Assembly (NCBI GenBank): GCA_913775175.1
Contig: CAJYKU010000025.1
Span: 1-49,124 of the forward strand
Direction: 5' to 3'
Length of the DNA stretch: 49,124 nt
From: an uncultured Pantoea sp.
GTDB taxonomy: Bacteria; Pseudomonadota; Gammaproteobacteria; Enterobacterales; Enterobacteriaceae
Within the stretch, counting starts at the first letter, position 1, and each line of letters opens with the position of its first letter. Positions 8,679 through 17,263 of this stretch are shown one piece after another. Both the position numbers and the translations under genes were made by a program. The notes beneath the pieces are model-generated. The model searched no databases, had not been told where the DNA came from, and saw nothing but the letters and a program-made list of their open reading frames with translations.

Positions 8679-9788
8679 ATGATCACCTTATCCCGTCTTT
8701 ATATTCACCCGGTCAAATCGATGCGCGGTTTGCAGCAGTCATATGCATCGGTATTGCAGAGCGGCCTGGCATTTGATCGCAGCTTTATGATCACTGAACC
8801 TGACGGCACATTTATCACCGCCCGCCAGTTTCCGCAGATGGTGCGTTTCACCCCCGCTCTGCTGCCGGAGGGGTTGCTGATTAATGCACCGGACGGGCAG
8901 CAGGCGCTGGTGCGTTACGCTGATTTCAGCACAGAGCAGGCTGATACCGTGGTGTGGGGCAATCAGTTCACTGCCTCTCTTGCACCTGAGGCGATTAATC
9001 ACTGGCTGAGTGGCTATTTTCCGCGTCCGGTTCAGCTGCGCTGGACAGGCGAAAATCCCACGCGACGCGTGAAGCGCTTTGACAGTGTTCCACTTGGCTT
9101 TGCAGATGGTTTTCCCTTTTTGCTGGTGAATATCGCCTCACTGCAGGATCTGCAGCAGCGCTGTCCGGCTGGCATACGACTTGAGCAGTTTCGCCCTAAT
9201 CTGGTGGTCAGCGGCGCAGCGGCGTGGGATGAAGATAGCTGGCAGCGTCTGAAGATTGGTGAGGTGGAGTTTGAGGTGCCAAAACCGTGCAGCCGCTGTG
9301 TCTTTACCACTGTCGGCACGGAAAGTGGGGAAAAACATCCGGGCGGTGAGCCATTAACTACCCTGCAGGGATTCCGGACTGCTCAGGATAGCAGTGGCGA
9401 TATCGATTTCGGCCTTAATCTGATTGCGCTGAACAGCGGTCTGCTGCGCACGGGTGACAGTGTGACTATCCTCGCACGTCAGATGCCACGCAGCTATGGT
9501 GCTGGTGCAGTCACGGCAACACTGGTTCCAGGGACAAAGGCGCATAGCGAAGTCACTATTACCTGTCAGGGTAAAACCTTTAACGGTGACAACAAACAGG
9601 TGTTACTTGAACAGCTGGAGATGCAGGGATTTCGTATCCCTTATTCATGTCGGGCAGGATTATGCGGCAGCTGCAAAATGACGCTGGTGTCGGGTAGCGT
9701 TACCCCGCTAAAACAGAGTGCTATACGCGCAGACGGTACTATTCTCAGCTGCAGCTGCATTCCTGCTGGCGATATTGAAGTAAGCTAG
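8679..9788 (+). CDS. ycbX: MOSC/2Fe-2S protein YcbX
   Basis: YcbX is a molybdenum-cofactor enzyme that reduces N-hydroxylated base analogues such as 6-hydroxylaminopurine, protecting cells from them. The N-terminal part is the MOSC beta-barrel plus MOSC domain, with IHPVKSMRG and the cofactor cysteine in [10 protein letters not shown]. The C-terminal 90 residues are a plant-type ferredoxin domain with cluster cysteines 324, 329 and 332 (CRAGLCGSC) and 358 or 360. Its 369 residues equal the E. coli length. It is divergent from rlmL and converges on zapC with a gap of only 3 bp, leaving no room for a terminator. Confidence 0.95.
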   Translation: MITLSRLYIHPVKSMRGLQQSYASVLQSGLAFDRSFMITEPDGTFITARQFPQMVRFTPALLPEGLLINAPDGQQALVRYADFSTEQADTVVWGNQFTASLAPEAINHWLSGYFPRPVQLRWTGENPTRRVKRFDSVPLGFADGFPFLLVNIASLQDLQQRCPAGIRLEQFRPNLVVSGAAAWDEDSWQRLKIGEVEFEVPKPCSRCVFTTVGTESGEKHPGGEPLTTLQGFRTAQDSSGDIDFGLNLIALNSGLLRTGDSVTILARQMPRSYGAGAVTATLVPGTKAHSEVTITCQGKTFNGDNKQVLLEQLEMQGFRIPYSCRAGLCGSCKMTLVSGSVTPLKQSAIRADGTILSCSCIPAGDIEVS

Positions 9789-9791
9789 TGC

Positions 9792-10328
9792 TCAGACTGC
9801 CCGCGCATAGTGGGTAGCCAGTTCCAGCGGCTGCAGGCGATCGTTCATGATTTTGATCGCATCGCCCAGCTGCATCGCTTTGCCCGCCACAGATAGTGTA
9901 TGTTGTGCCAGCAGACAGAGCGCAGCGTTTTCTCCACTCTCCACCACCAGCAACTGAGCCTGTTCGCCGCTCTCAGCCAGCGTGGTAGTAACCATATCCC
10001 CTGCTGCGGGCTGCCAGCTATGTTTGTGGCTGATAAAGTGCCAGCTTTTCGGCATCAAAGGTTTAAGAAAACGGCTGGCCACCAGTGCATTTAAAACCAG
10101 TTCAGCACGCTGATGGCTGGTTAATTCACTCTGGCGACAGCGATCCTCAAAACTAAAATAGAGTGCTGCATCATCGACACAAAATCCGCTTGCATTAAAT
10201 GCGTCGGGCGTCAACATTTTGCGGGAGAAACGTGAGCGGAATAACATACCATCAGCCAAATCAAGCATCATACGGTCATGCTCGGCGTCGAAATACCAGC
10301 GCCAGTTGTCATCGGGTTTGATTTTCAT
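9792..10328 (-). CDS. zapC: cell division protein ZapC
   Basis: ZapC (YcbW) binds FtsZ and promotes lateral bundling of protofilaments at the midcell ring. The start is placed at [14 protein letters not shown], which aligns with the first residues of E. coli ZapC and gives 178 residues against 180. An in-frame upstream extension is Cys/Phe/Ser-rich, unlike the family, and was rejected. Conserved blocks include [14 protein letters not shown] and [15 protein letters not shown]. It lies downstream of pyrD on the same strand, so co-transcription is possible. Confidence 0.93.
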   Translation of the reverse strand: MKIKPDDNWRWYFDAEHDRMMLDLADGMLFRSRFSRKMLTPDAFNASGFCVDDAALYFSFEDRCRQSELTSHQRAELVLNALVASRFLKPLMPKSWHFISHKHSWQPAAGDMVTTTLAESGEQAQLLVVESGENAALCLLAQHTLSVAGKAMQLGDAIKIMNDRLQPLELATHYARAV

Positions 10329-10476
10329 GATGTGCCCTGTGGGTTTCTGCTGCGCTAAACGGCGCCTGAAAATAAAAGAGTGCTTTAAGGAAAAGCTGAA
10401 AAATGAACAACAGGACAAAATATAAACGAGCCAGAAGGAGAAATAAACCCCCCGGCCCGGGAAAGTGAGATATGTC

Positions 10477-11487
10477 TTAGAGGTGGGTCACGATATCTTT
10501 AATTAACGCTGGCCCCTGATAAATAAAACCAGAGTAGATCTGTACCAGCGTTGCGCCAGCCGCTATTTTTTCCCGCGCCGCAACCAGCGAGTCAATACCA
10601 CCCGTGCCAATGATGGGCAGCTCTCCTTTCAACTCCTGCGCCAGACGGCGGATCACTTCAGTACTGCGGTTCTGTACCGGACGACCGCTTAAGCCACCCG
10701 CTTCATCAGCATATTTAAGGCCGCTGACCAGCGTGCGATCCAGCGTGGTATTGGTGGCAATAACACCGTCGATATTATGACGCATCAGACTATCAGCAAC
10801 CTGAATTAATTCCTCTTCTGACAGATCTGGCGCTATCTTCACCGCCACCGGTACATATTTAAGATGGCGCTGCTGTAACTCCTGCTGTTTTAATTTGATC
10901 GCTGACAGCAAATCGTCCAGTGCGTCACCATATTGCAGCGAGCGTAACCCTGGCGTGTTAGGCGAGGAGATATTTATAGCAATGTAACCTGCATGGGCAT
11001 ACACCTTCTCCATACAGATCAAATAATCCTCTTTTCCCTGCTCCACAGGCGTATCTTTATTTTTGCCAATATTGATGCCCAGTACACCCTTAAATCGGGC
11101 TTTTTTCACATTCTCAACCAGGTGGTCAACGCCGAGGTTATTAAACCCCATCCGGTTGATAATGCCGCCCGCCTCAACCAGACGAAACATGCGCGGTTTA
11201 TCATTGCCGGATTGCGCCCGTGGAGTCACCGTGCCAACTTCAACAAAACCAAACCCCATTGCGCCGAAAGCATCAATACACTCTGCATTCTTATCCAGTC
11301 CGGCAGCCAGCCCCAGCGCATTAGGAAATGTCAGCCCCATACAGCTTACTGGTCGCGCCAGCAGTGACTGGCGAATCAGTCCCTCCAGTGGCGTACCGCT
11401 GATAAAACGTAATTGCTGAAATGTGAGCTCATGCGCGCGTTCGGGATCAAGTTTAAACAGAGCGGGCCGGACCAAGGAATACAACAT
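10477..11487 (-). CDS. pyrD: dihydroorotate dehydrogenase (quinone) PyrD
   Basis: PyrD is the class 2, membrane-associated flavoenzyme that oxidises dihydroorotate to orotate with quinone as acceptor, the fourth step of UMP synthesis. The 336-residue product equals the E. coli length. The catalytic Ser175 lies in [10 protein letters not shown], and GLAAGLDK and GTGGID mark the FMN barrel. The amphipathic N-terminal helix for quinone access is present. The start at 11487 ([10 protein letters not shown]) has AGGAGAG just upstream; an upstream extension lacks homology. A candidate promoter starts transcription at a C/G-rich site, as in the CTP-sensitive start-site selection known for enteric pyrD. 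Confidence 0.97.
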   Translation of the reverse strand: MLYSLVRPALFKLDPERAHELTFQQLRFISGTPLEGLIRQSLLARPVSCMGLTFPNALGLAAGLDKNAECIDAFGAMGFGFVEVGTVTPRAQSGNDKPRMFRLVEAGGIINRMGFNNLGVDHLVENVKKARFKGVLGINIGKNKDTPVEQGKEDYLICMEKVYAHAGYIAINISSPNTPGLRSLQYGDALDDLLSAIKLKQQELQQRHLKYVPVAVKIAPDLSEEELIQVADSLMRHNIDGVIATNTTLDRTLVSGLKYADEAGGLSGRPVQNRSTEVIRRLAQELKGELPIIGTGGIDSLVAAREKIAAGATLVQIYSGFIYQGPALIKDIVTHL

Positions 11488-11546
11488 GCACTCTCCTGAA
11501 AAGCAGAAAGAAAAAATACCGGGTGCACGAGAAAATGTGCGCCAGA

Positions 11547-11575
11547 ATGGTAAGGTGCTCTGACGCAAAAGTAAA
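11547..11575 (-). promoter_or_regulatory. candidate pyrD promoter
   Basis: On the - strand, TTTACT (11575-11570) and TACCAT (11552-11547) are separated by 17 bp. Initiation would fall in the following TCTGGCGC, a C/G run about 55 nt before the pyrD start. Enteric pyrD switches between C and G starts with the CTP/GTP ratio, and a GCGCAC...GTGC stem can form in the leader. The switch here is inferred from the family. Confidence 0.5.
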
Positions 11576-11605
11576 TTAATGCAGCGTTACAGAGCGTGAT
11601 CGCAA

Positions 11606-12604
11606 TCAACGATGCGCTGAATAGCGCTTAATACGATTACGGCACGCCTGGAGGCCATTGAAGAGAGCGGGACAGTACCATAGCAGTTTCAGGCGGCTGT
11701 TGTGCTGCAGCACACGCCGCACCAGCTGATTTACCCGCAACTGCCACTCAGCCGGCACCGTAATACGGTGTTTGCGGATCTGCGCCAGACAGCCATGCAT
11801 AATAGTCTGATAGTAATCATCCAGCAGGGCGTCATCCTGCGGCAATTGTTTCTCGCGCATAAACTGTTCACTGCTGTCGCGCGCAATAAAGTAGTTTTTC
11901 ACCCATGAAAAATCGCGGGTGCTCTGCGAAAGCGAACTCAGCATAAACCGTTTGTAATAATAGCTGTGACTGGTGCAGTAAAAACTCTGCGCCTGCATAT
12001 AGAGCGCAAACATAAAAGGTGCATCTTCGTGATTCTGAATCGGCAGAAAGCTCAGTGCCAGCCGATCAATCAGGCGACGCGAAATGATACTGCTCCAGAT
12101 CACCCGATGCGCAGACTGATGCTGCATCAGATGGCGCAGGCTGGTGCTGCCCCCCGGCAAGAGGCCGCTGATATGTCGCTGATGAATGGTCTGATAATGA
12201 CGCTGTGCCGCAGGCACATCAAAAAACATTTTTGCGCCAAAGCAGAAGAGTTCAAGCGCCGGATGCTGTGAGTATACCTGCCGAAAATCGGCAAACAGAT
12301 CCCCTGACACAAAATCGTCAGCATCCATAAAATAGACAAAATCACCGCTGGCCGCCGCCAGCCCTTTCATACGTGCCGCACTCACACCGCCACGATTGCC
12401 GCGTAACAGTTTAAGTTGTGGATGCTGTGCTGCAAAGGCGGTAAGCCAGGCCACACTATCATCACTGGAGCCATCATCAATAACGATAATCTCATCTGCA
12501 GGCGAGCGCTGGCGCAGCAGCGACTGCATGGTTTCTGGCAGCCAGGGTGCGCAATTCCAGTTTGGAATAATCACCGACAGGGTTGGAGCGCTGCGCGACG
12601 TCAT
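11606..12604 (-). CDS. family 2 glycosyltransferase
   Basis: This is an inverting GT-A glycosyltransferase of family GT2 that would transfer a sugar from a nucleotide-sugar donor. The N-terminal 110 residues show the fold: SVIIPNWN, the nucleotide-binding IVIDDGSSDDS (D43-D44) and the metal-binding D94-A-D96. NHEDAPFMF further on may supply the catalytic base. The C-terminal third is basic and helical without clear membrane segments, suggesting a cytosolic or peripheral enzyme. Its GAGG site lies inside the end of the flippase gene, 2 bp upstream, so the two are probably co-translated. Donor and acceptor cannot be told from sequence. E. coli has no counterpart at this locus. Confidence 0.85.
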   Translation of the reverse strand: MTSRSAPTLSVIIPNWNCAPWLPETMQSLLRQRSPADEIIVIDDGSSDDSVAWLTAFAAQHPQLKLLRGNRGGVSAARMKGLAAASGDFVYFMDADDFVSGDLFADFRQVYSQHPALELFCFGAKMFFDVPAAQRHYQTIHQRHISGLLPGGSTSLRHLMQHQSAHRVIWSSIISRRLIDRLALSFLPIQNHEDAPFMFALYMQAQSFYCTSHSYYYKRFMLSSLSQSTRDFSWVKNYFIARDSSEQFMREKQLPQDDALLDDYYQTIMHGCLAQIRKHRITVPAEWQLRVNQLVRRVLQHNSRLKLLWYCPALFNGLQACRNRIKRYSAHR

Positions 12605-12606
12605 AC

Positions 12607-14127
12607 TTATCCTCTCTTCTCAGCATTCACTACAGGAGCGCGGTACAGACGCTTCAGCACCAGGCTGTGCAGCAGCGAACAGACACCGAGATTAACGGCA
12701 CCAATCAGCGCCAGCCATAGCAGGTTGATCCAGCGATTCTGATTCCACTCAATTGGCAGCAGCGTGCTCAATCCGGCAACCGCTGCTGAAACCAGCCAGA
12801 TCAGCGCAACATCACGCGTCAGCCAGCGGAAATGGATACCCGGCGCAAAACGACGATGCACCAGCCATGCCCAGCCCACCAGATAGAAGATATTTTGCGC
12901 CAGCCAGAGCCAGCCGGTGCCCAGCGCGCCATAGTGAATAGCACACCAGATATTGAGAGGAACCAGCAGAATGGCAAACAGCGTAAATCCCTGCATATGC
13001 AGTTTGAGATTGCCATTCACATATTGCAGATGATAAAGCAGCCCACAGATGGCCTGAACACCGCTGCCCAGCGCGTAGAGCGTCAGCACAAAAGCCATCT
13101 CATCAACGATTTCGCTCTTCTGTGTCCATGCCCATAGCAGCGGGCCAGCGTAGCACGCGATAGTAATGCTCAATGGTGCCATAAAAATCGCCACTGCCTG
13201 GGTGGTGTAACGATAGAGCTGCAGTGCATCTTTATCGCCGCGCTTCTGCGTTTTCATGCCGGTCATGCGTGGCACAATAGCCTGCATAATCGGGCTGCTC
13301 AGCAGCAGGATGCCAGTGGCAGCGGTAGCCACAACGGTAAATGAGCCATACTCACTGAGCGGCAACGTTTTTGATAGCACCAGACGATCAATCTGCGAGA
13401 TAAAGGTCCAGATAGCGCTGGAAAATGCGGCGCTGAGAGCAAAGCGAATAAACGGCTTCAGCACCTCTTTCAAATCACCCCGCTGCTCTTTGCGAGCCGC
13501 GCGGGGTACCAGCTGATACGCTTTGCGAATACAGCAGGCAGCTTCGGCGATTGAAACCAGCAGTTGCCAGACAAAAAAGGTGATAACCGGATTAGCAAAC
13601 AGCTGTATCACCAGCACTGCGCCAAAAGTGCGCAGCGTGGTGATCGTCAGATTAACGCCGTTAAGCCATACCTGATGCTCAAAGCCAATGATCACACTGC
13701 GATATGGAGAGGTGCGCCAGCGAATTGCCGCTGTAATCACCATAATTGCCACGGCAGTCACTAAATCTTCTGCCGGAAGATGACGCGCATCCAGCCAGTG
13801 GGTCGCTATCCAGGGCGTCGCCAGCCAGCCCAGTACCACCAGCACCAGTGTTGAGAACAGGAAAAAGCGTGTTAACGCAGCAAACAAGGCCGGAAACCAG
13901 ACAAATTCAGTCTGATTTGCCCGATAGCGCGCCGCTTCGCGCATAAGCGTGGTTGAGACTCCGGCATCCAGAAGCTGCAACCAGGTCAGCAGAATCGAAA
14001 AGAAACCAACCAGACCATACGCCTCCATACCCAGATGCTGAATATAGAGAGGAACCACTAAAATGCCTGACAGCGTCAGGTAGATCTGCCCAACATAGTT
14101 GGCAATCGCGTTACGTTTGATAGACAT
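12607..14127 (-). CDS. Wzx-like polysaccharide flippase (MOP superfamily)
   Basis: The 506-residue protein is almost entirely hydrophobic helices (roughly 12-14). The opening, RNAIANYVGQIYLTLSGILV, is typical of O-antigen/exopolysaccharide flippases, which turn undecaprenyl-linked oligosaccharides across the inner membrane. The charged patch VPRAARKEQRGDLKEVLK mid-protein would be a cytosolic loop between the two lobes. It overlaps the ribosome binding site of the glycosyltransferase downstream. I see no good Shine-Dalgarno before its own start, and a 101-bp gap separates it from the gene upstream. No polymerase or initiating transferase lies nearby, so the substrate is unknown. Confidence 0.82.
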   Translation of the reverse strand: MSIKRNAIANYVGQIYLTLSGILVVPLYIQHLGMEAYGLVGFFSILLTWLQLLDAGVSTTLMREAARYRANQTEFVWFPALFAALTRFFLFSTLVLVVLGWLATPWIATHWLDARHLPAEDLVTAVAIMVITAAIRWRTSPYRSVIIGFEHQVWLNGVNLTITTLRTFGAVLVIQLFANPVITFFVWQLLVSIAEAACCIRKAYQLVPRAARKEQRGDLKEVLKPFIRFALSAAFSSAIWTFISQIDRLVLSKTLPLSEYGSFTVVATAATGILLLSSPIMQAIVPRMTGMKTQKRGDKDALQLYRYTTQAVAIFMAPLSITIACYAGPLLWAWTQKSEIVDEMAFVLTLYALGSGVQAICGLLYHLQYVNGNLKLHMQGFTLFAILLVPLNIWCAIHYGALGTGWLWLAQNIFYLVGWAWLVHRRFAPGIHFRWLTRDVALIWLVSAAVAGLSTLLPIEWNQNRWINLLWLALIGAVNLGVCSLLHSLVLKRLYRAPVVNAEKRG

Positions 14128-14228
14128 AAAAATAAAGGCGTCTGGATATTTTTCTCAATGTCTTCAAGCGTGACACAAAAATGTGACAGCGCCCACAGGA
14201 GTTATTCTTAAAATTTCCTGACATTAAC

Positions 14229-15020
14229 TCAGCGGCTTTTTCTTATTTTCATTAAAGAGAAATAGAGATCTGGCTGTTTCAGCAGCAGCTTTTCCATCGC
14301 GCCGTTTGCCGGAAATTGATCGGAAAAATATCTGATGGCATCGCGAAGCGTGACCGAAAGCCGGGGCTGCTGACTTAATTCCTGCTGTACCAGCTGCAAT
14401 ACACCATAACGCAGATAACTCTGCCGATAGCTATTTCGCTCCGGAATAAAATGGGACAAGCGCGTTATCTTCTCTGTCTCACTAATAAACTGCTGCCAGG
14501 TAAGCGGCGGATTACGGGTAATGACGCCTCTTTCGCTCTCTGCATTAATCAGCCAGGTTGTTTGCGAAGCGAGCAGTCCGCCGAGCAGTGCATCCTGTAT
14601 GCGTAGTATGGGAGCCGCAGCTATTGCCATATCCGCGCGCATAATGACGGCAAAATTATTCTGCTGCCAGAGACGCTGTTGCTGCAATTGCTGAAACAAC
14701 TGCAGCGAACCGTTCAGGCCTTCGCTCAGCGAACGCGGTGCCTGTGAAATAAGGTAACAACGTAATTCCGGGCGCTGCCGGTCAAGGGCTGCCAGCTGCT
14801 GTAGCAGTGCGGCGGTTGGGGCAAAATCAGCTTCACAGAATAGCAGAAACTGGCTGCTGTCAGCAGGCAGATTGTGCCACTGTGTCATCAGGGTAGCAGT
14901 AAACCCGTCAGCGCCGTTCTCTTTCTGCAGCAGGTAGCATTGCAACGCAGAGATGCCTTCTGACGATGCAAAAGGCGGTAACGTGCTGGTGAGCGATCGG
15001 TCTATTACTGAATGTTCCAT
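14229..15020 (-). CDS. unrecognised 263-residue protein in polysaccharide cluster
   Basis: I do not recognise this gene. The product is soluble, Gln- and Leu-rich (a QQLQQQRLWQQ stretch at about 110-120), and has no signal peptide or membrane helix. Hydrophobic strands ending in acidic motifs (FLLFCEAD, D65; FAVIMRAD, D130) loosely recall the nucleotide-sugar-binding strands of GT-A enzymes, where an RxD motif is sometimes seen. That resemblance is weak. The C-terminal half is helical and ends LYFSLMKIRKSR. A good GGGAGAAG site precedes the ATG. It is upstream of the flippase and glycosyltransferase on the same strand, so a role in the same glycan is plausible. A palindromic operator-like element lies 112 bp upstream. 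Confidence 0.7.
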   Translation of the reverse strand: MEHSVIDRSLTSTLPPFASSEGISALQCYLLQKENGADGFTATLMTQWHNLPADSSQFLLFCEADFAPTAALLQQLAALDRQRPELRCYLISQAPRSLSEGLNGSLQLFQQLQQQRLWQQNNFAVIMRADMAIAAAPILRIQDALLGGLLASQTTWLINAESERGVITRNPPLTWQQFISETEKITRLSHFIPERNSYRQSYLRYGVLQLVQQELSQQPRLSVTLRDAIRYFSDQFPANGAMEKLLLKQPDLYFSLMKIRKSR

Positions 15021-15731
15021 ATTCTTCTCCCTGAAAAGAGCTCAGTTCCGCAAATAAACCCTTTATCGGCGAAACTGGTAAATAGCATTTTTATTGTCTT
15101 GCTGCTGATTATAAAGATTTCATCTTATACCACCCGATTAAATATCGGGTAAGCATTACAGAATCTGTGCGGCACTGTTCAGCACATCTTATATAGTTGC
15201 ACATTATCTCTGCAAAAAACGTATCCGCGTGTTACCGGATGCGTAAAACAGTTTTAACGGATAGCTATTTTTTGCTGACATGCGTTATTTTTTTCATCAC
15301 AACCGGGCCGTGACTTAGTAGAGTTTTTTCAGGTATTACCATCCACTTTTAATTCAGTAACTAATGAACAGGAAAGAATATCACTGTTTTATCTGTTTTT
15401 TATTAGGTGAAGATAAGAGGTGCGTTGCGCCAGCCGCCCTTTTTATTTGTATAAATCTATTAATAATGTGTCACAGATATTATGTTTATCGCGAATGGCG
15501 CTGGCGGGTCGCGATTATTAATCAAAGCATACCAGATTTACCCCGATTTTCAGACTAACCTCACCTCCGGTAGCGTTATTTGCTGCATCGCTTTTACACA
15601 ATTTCTCTTTGCCGGTTTTTAACTTTTGATTTCCAGATAAATCATTTACGCCTTTTCATCCGCTCTGGCAGGATCGCTCAACAGGTTCTTAATTTATATC
15701 TATTGATAACTTTTTGATATAAGGAGCAATT
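15021..15731. other. 711-bp AT-rich divergent intergenic region
   Basis: The region separates the leftward polysaccharide module from ssuE. Its left end holds a candidate promoter and a palindrome (15108-15152), and ATCCG/CGGAT arms lie at 15223-15240. The right end leads into ssuE with AAGGAG before its ATG. In E. coli the ssu promoter is activated by Cbl, so its LysR-type site should be in the right half, but I cannot place it. A 64-codon frame at 15364 lacks a ribosome binding site and looks non-coding. Confidence 0.6.
15108..15152 (-). promoter_or_regulatory. candidate promoter with palindromic operator
   Basis: A perfect palindrome ACCCGAT-taaat-ATCGGGT (15132-15150) occupies the 17-bp spacer and -35 of a candidate leftward promoter. 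The -35 is TTACCC (15152-15147) and the -10 is TATAAG (15129-15124). A perfect TATAAT (15113-15108) lies slightly downstream; with that -10 the palindrome would cover the -35. Either way a bound dimer would control the unrecognised gene and perhaps the flippase and glycosyltransferase. No regulator is encoded nearby. Confidence 0.45.
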
Positions 15732-16283
15732 ATGCGCATTATTACGCTGGCGGGTAGTCCCCGTTTTCCTTCGCGTTCAACAGCCCTGTTGACGCTATGC
15801 CAGCGCCTTCTGGAAGCGCGCGGTATTGAGGTAGTTGCCTGGAATATTCATAACTTTCCGCCAGAGGATTTACTGCACGCCCGCTTTGACTCGGCGGCAG
15901 TTCAGGCTTTCAGCGCCGATGTCGCCAGCGCTGCCGGCATTATTGTCGCGACGCCGGTTTACAAGGCTTCGTTTTCCGGTGCCCTGAAAAGCGTGCTGGA
16001 TCTGCTACCTGAGCGGGCGCTGGAGGAAAAAGTAGTATTGCCGCTGGCAAGCGGCGGCAGCGTGGCTCATATGCTGGCGCTGGATTATGCCCTGAAACCC
16101 GTGCTAAGCGCGCTTAAAGCTCAGGATATCCTGCAGGGTGTCTTTGCGCAGGATCAGCAGATTACCGATTACGATCGCCAGCCGCAGTTCGATCGCAGTC
16201 TACTGACGCGTACTGAGGATGCACTTGATAGTTTCTGGCTCGCACTGCAGCGGCGCCATCTGCCTTTTGCACAGGCGGTCTAG
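15732..16283 (+). CDS. ssuE: NADPH-dependent FMN reductase SsuE
   Basis: SsuE supplies reduced FMN to the monooxygenase SsuD. The flavodoxin-like fold is marked by ITLAGSPRFPSRS at the N-terminus (FMN phosphate loop) and by ATPVYKASFSGALK, where E. coli SsuE has the same tyrosine-containing pi-helix segment. The 183-residue product is slightly shorter than E. coli SsuE (191) at the variable C-terminus. AAGGAG lies 6 nt before the ATG. It is the first gene of a five-gene operon in the E. coli order E-A-D-C-B. Confidence 0.95.
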   Translation: MRIITLAGSPRFPSRSTALLTLCQRLLEARGIEVVAWNIHNFPPEDLLHARFDSAAVQAFSADVASAAGIIVATPVYKASFSGALKSVLDLLPERALEEKVVLPLASGGSVAHMLALDYALKPVLSALKAQDILQGVFAQDQQITDYDRQPQFDRSLLTRTEDALDSFWLALQRRHLPFAQAV

Positions 16284-16295
16284 GGAGAAAACTGA

Positions 16296-17249
16296 ATGAA
16301 ACGCTATATCACTGCTCTGCTGCCAGCGCTGGCCGCACTCTTTTCACTGACTGCTCAGGCCGCGCCAGCCGACACGCCAGCACAGATCCGCATCGGCTAT
16401 CAGAAAGGCTCAGTCAGCATGGTACTGGCAAAGTCACATCATCTGCTGGAGCAACGCTTTCCCGCAACAGATATCCGGTGGATTGAATTTCCTGCCGGGC
16501 CGCAGATGCTGGAAGCGCTTAATGTAGGCAGTATCGATCTCGGGAGTACCGGGGATATTCCGCCCCTGTTTGCGCAGGCCGCAGGTGCCGACCTGCTCTA
16601 TGTAGGCTCTGAACCGCCCAAACCCAAAGCAGAAGTGATTCTGGTGCCGCAGGCGAGCGCAATCAAAAGCGTGGCCGATCTGAAAGGCCATAAGGTGGCG
16701 TTTCAGAAAGGCTCCAGTTCACATAATCTGCTGTTGCGTGCCTTGCAGCAGGCGGGTTTAAGCTTCAGCGATATCCAGCCGGTGTTCCTCACTCCGGCGG
16801 ATGCGCGTGCCGCGTTTCAGCAGGGTGATGTGGATGCCTGGGCGATCTGGGATCCCTATTATTCTGCAGCGCTACAGCAGGGCAATGTGCGGGTACTCAC
16901 CGATGGTAGTTCACTGAACCTTACCGGATCGTTCTACCTTGCCACTCGCAAATTTGCCGAAGCCAATCCAGAAACTGTGCAGCAGATCCTGGCTACTTTC
17001 AGCGCGGCGGATGCGCTGACGCAAAGCCAGCGCGAGCAGAGTATCGCTCTGCTGGCACAGGCAATGGGTCTGCCGAAACCAGTACTCGCCAGCTATCTCG
17101 ACCATCGGCCGCCCACAGCTATTACGCCGGTCAGTGCCCGCACCGCTGCAGCTCAACAGCAGACTGCCGATCTGTTCTACGCCAGCCATCTGCTGCCCGT
17201 CAAGCTCACTGTTGCCGATCGTATCTGGCAACCTCGCGCAACCCAATAA
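16296..17249 (+). CDS. ssuA: alkanesulfonate-binding protein SsuA
   Basis: SsuA is the periplasmic solute-binding protein of the SsuABC importer for aliphatic sulfonates. Residues 1-22 are a classical signal peptide ending LTAQA before APADTPAQ. The mature protein has the NMT1/TauA-like fold: IRIGYQKGS at the first strand, [23 protein letters not shown], and [14 protein letters not shown] in the hinge region. 317 residues against 319 in E. coli. It starts 12 bp after ssuE with an AGGGAG site. Confidence 0.95.
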   Translation: MKRYITALLPALAALFSLTAQAAPADTPAQIRIGYQKGSVSMVLAKSHHLLEQRFPATDIRWIEFPAGPQMLEALNVGSIDLGSTGDIPPLFAQAAGADLLYVGSEPPKPKAEVILVPQASAIKSVADLKGHKVAFQKGSSSHNLLLRALQQAGLSFSDIQPVFLTPADARAAFQQGDVDAWAIWDPYYSAALQQGNVRVLTDGSSLNLTGSFYLATRKFAEANPETVQQILATFSAADALTQSQREQSIALLAQAMGLPKPVLASYLDHRPPTAITPVSARTAAAQQQTADLFYASHLLPVKLTVADRIWQPRATQ

Positions 17250-17263
17250 CGAGGATTCATACA

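Noticed and set aside
11556..11578. PurR operator upstream of pyrD
   Set aside because: Only an ACGCAAA half-site is seen; the rest does not follow the palindrome.
15364..15558. 64-codon ORF in the ssuE upstream region
   Set aside because: No ribosome binding site, odd Cys/Trp/Arg-rich composition and no recognisable homology; it lies in AT-rich intergenic DNA.
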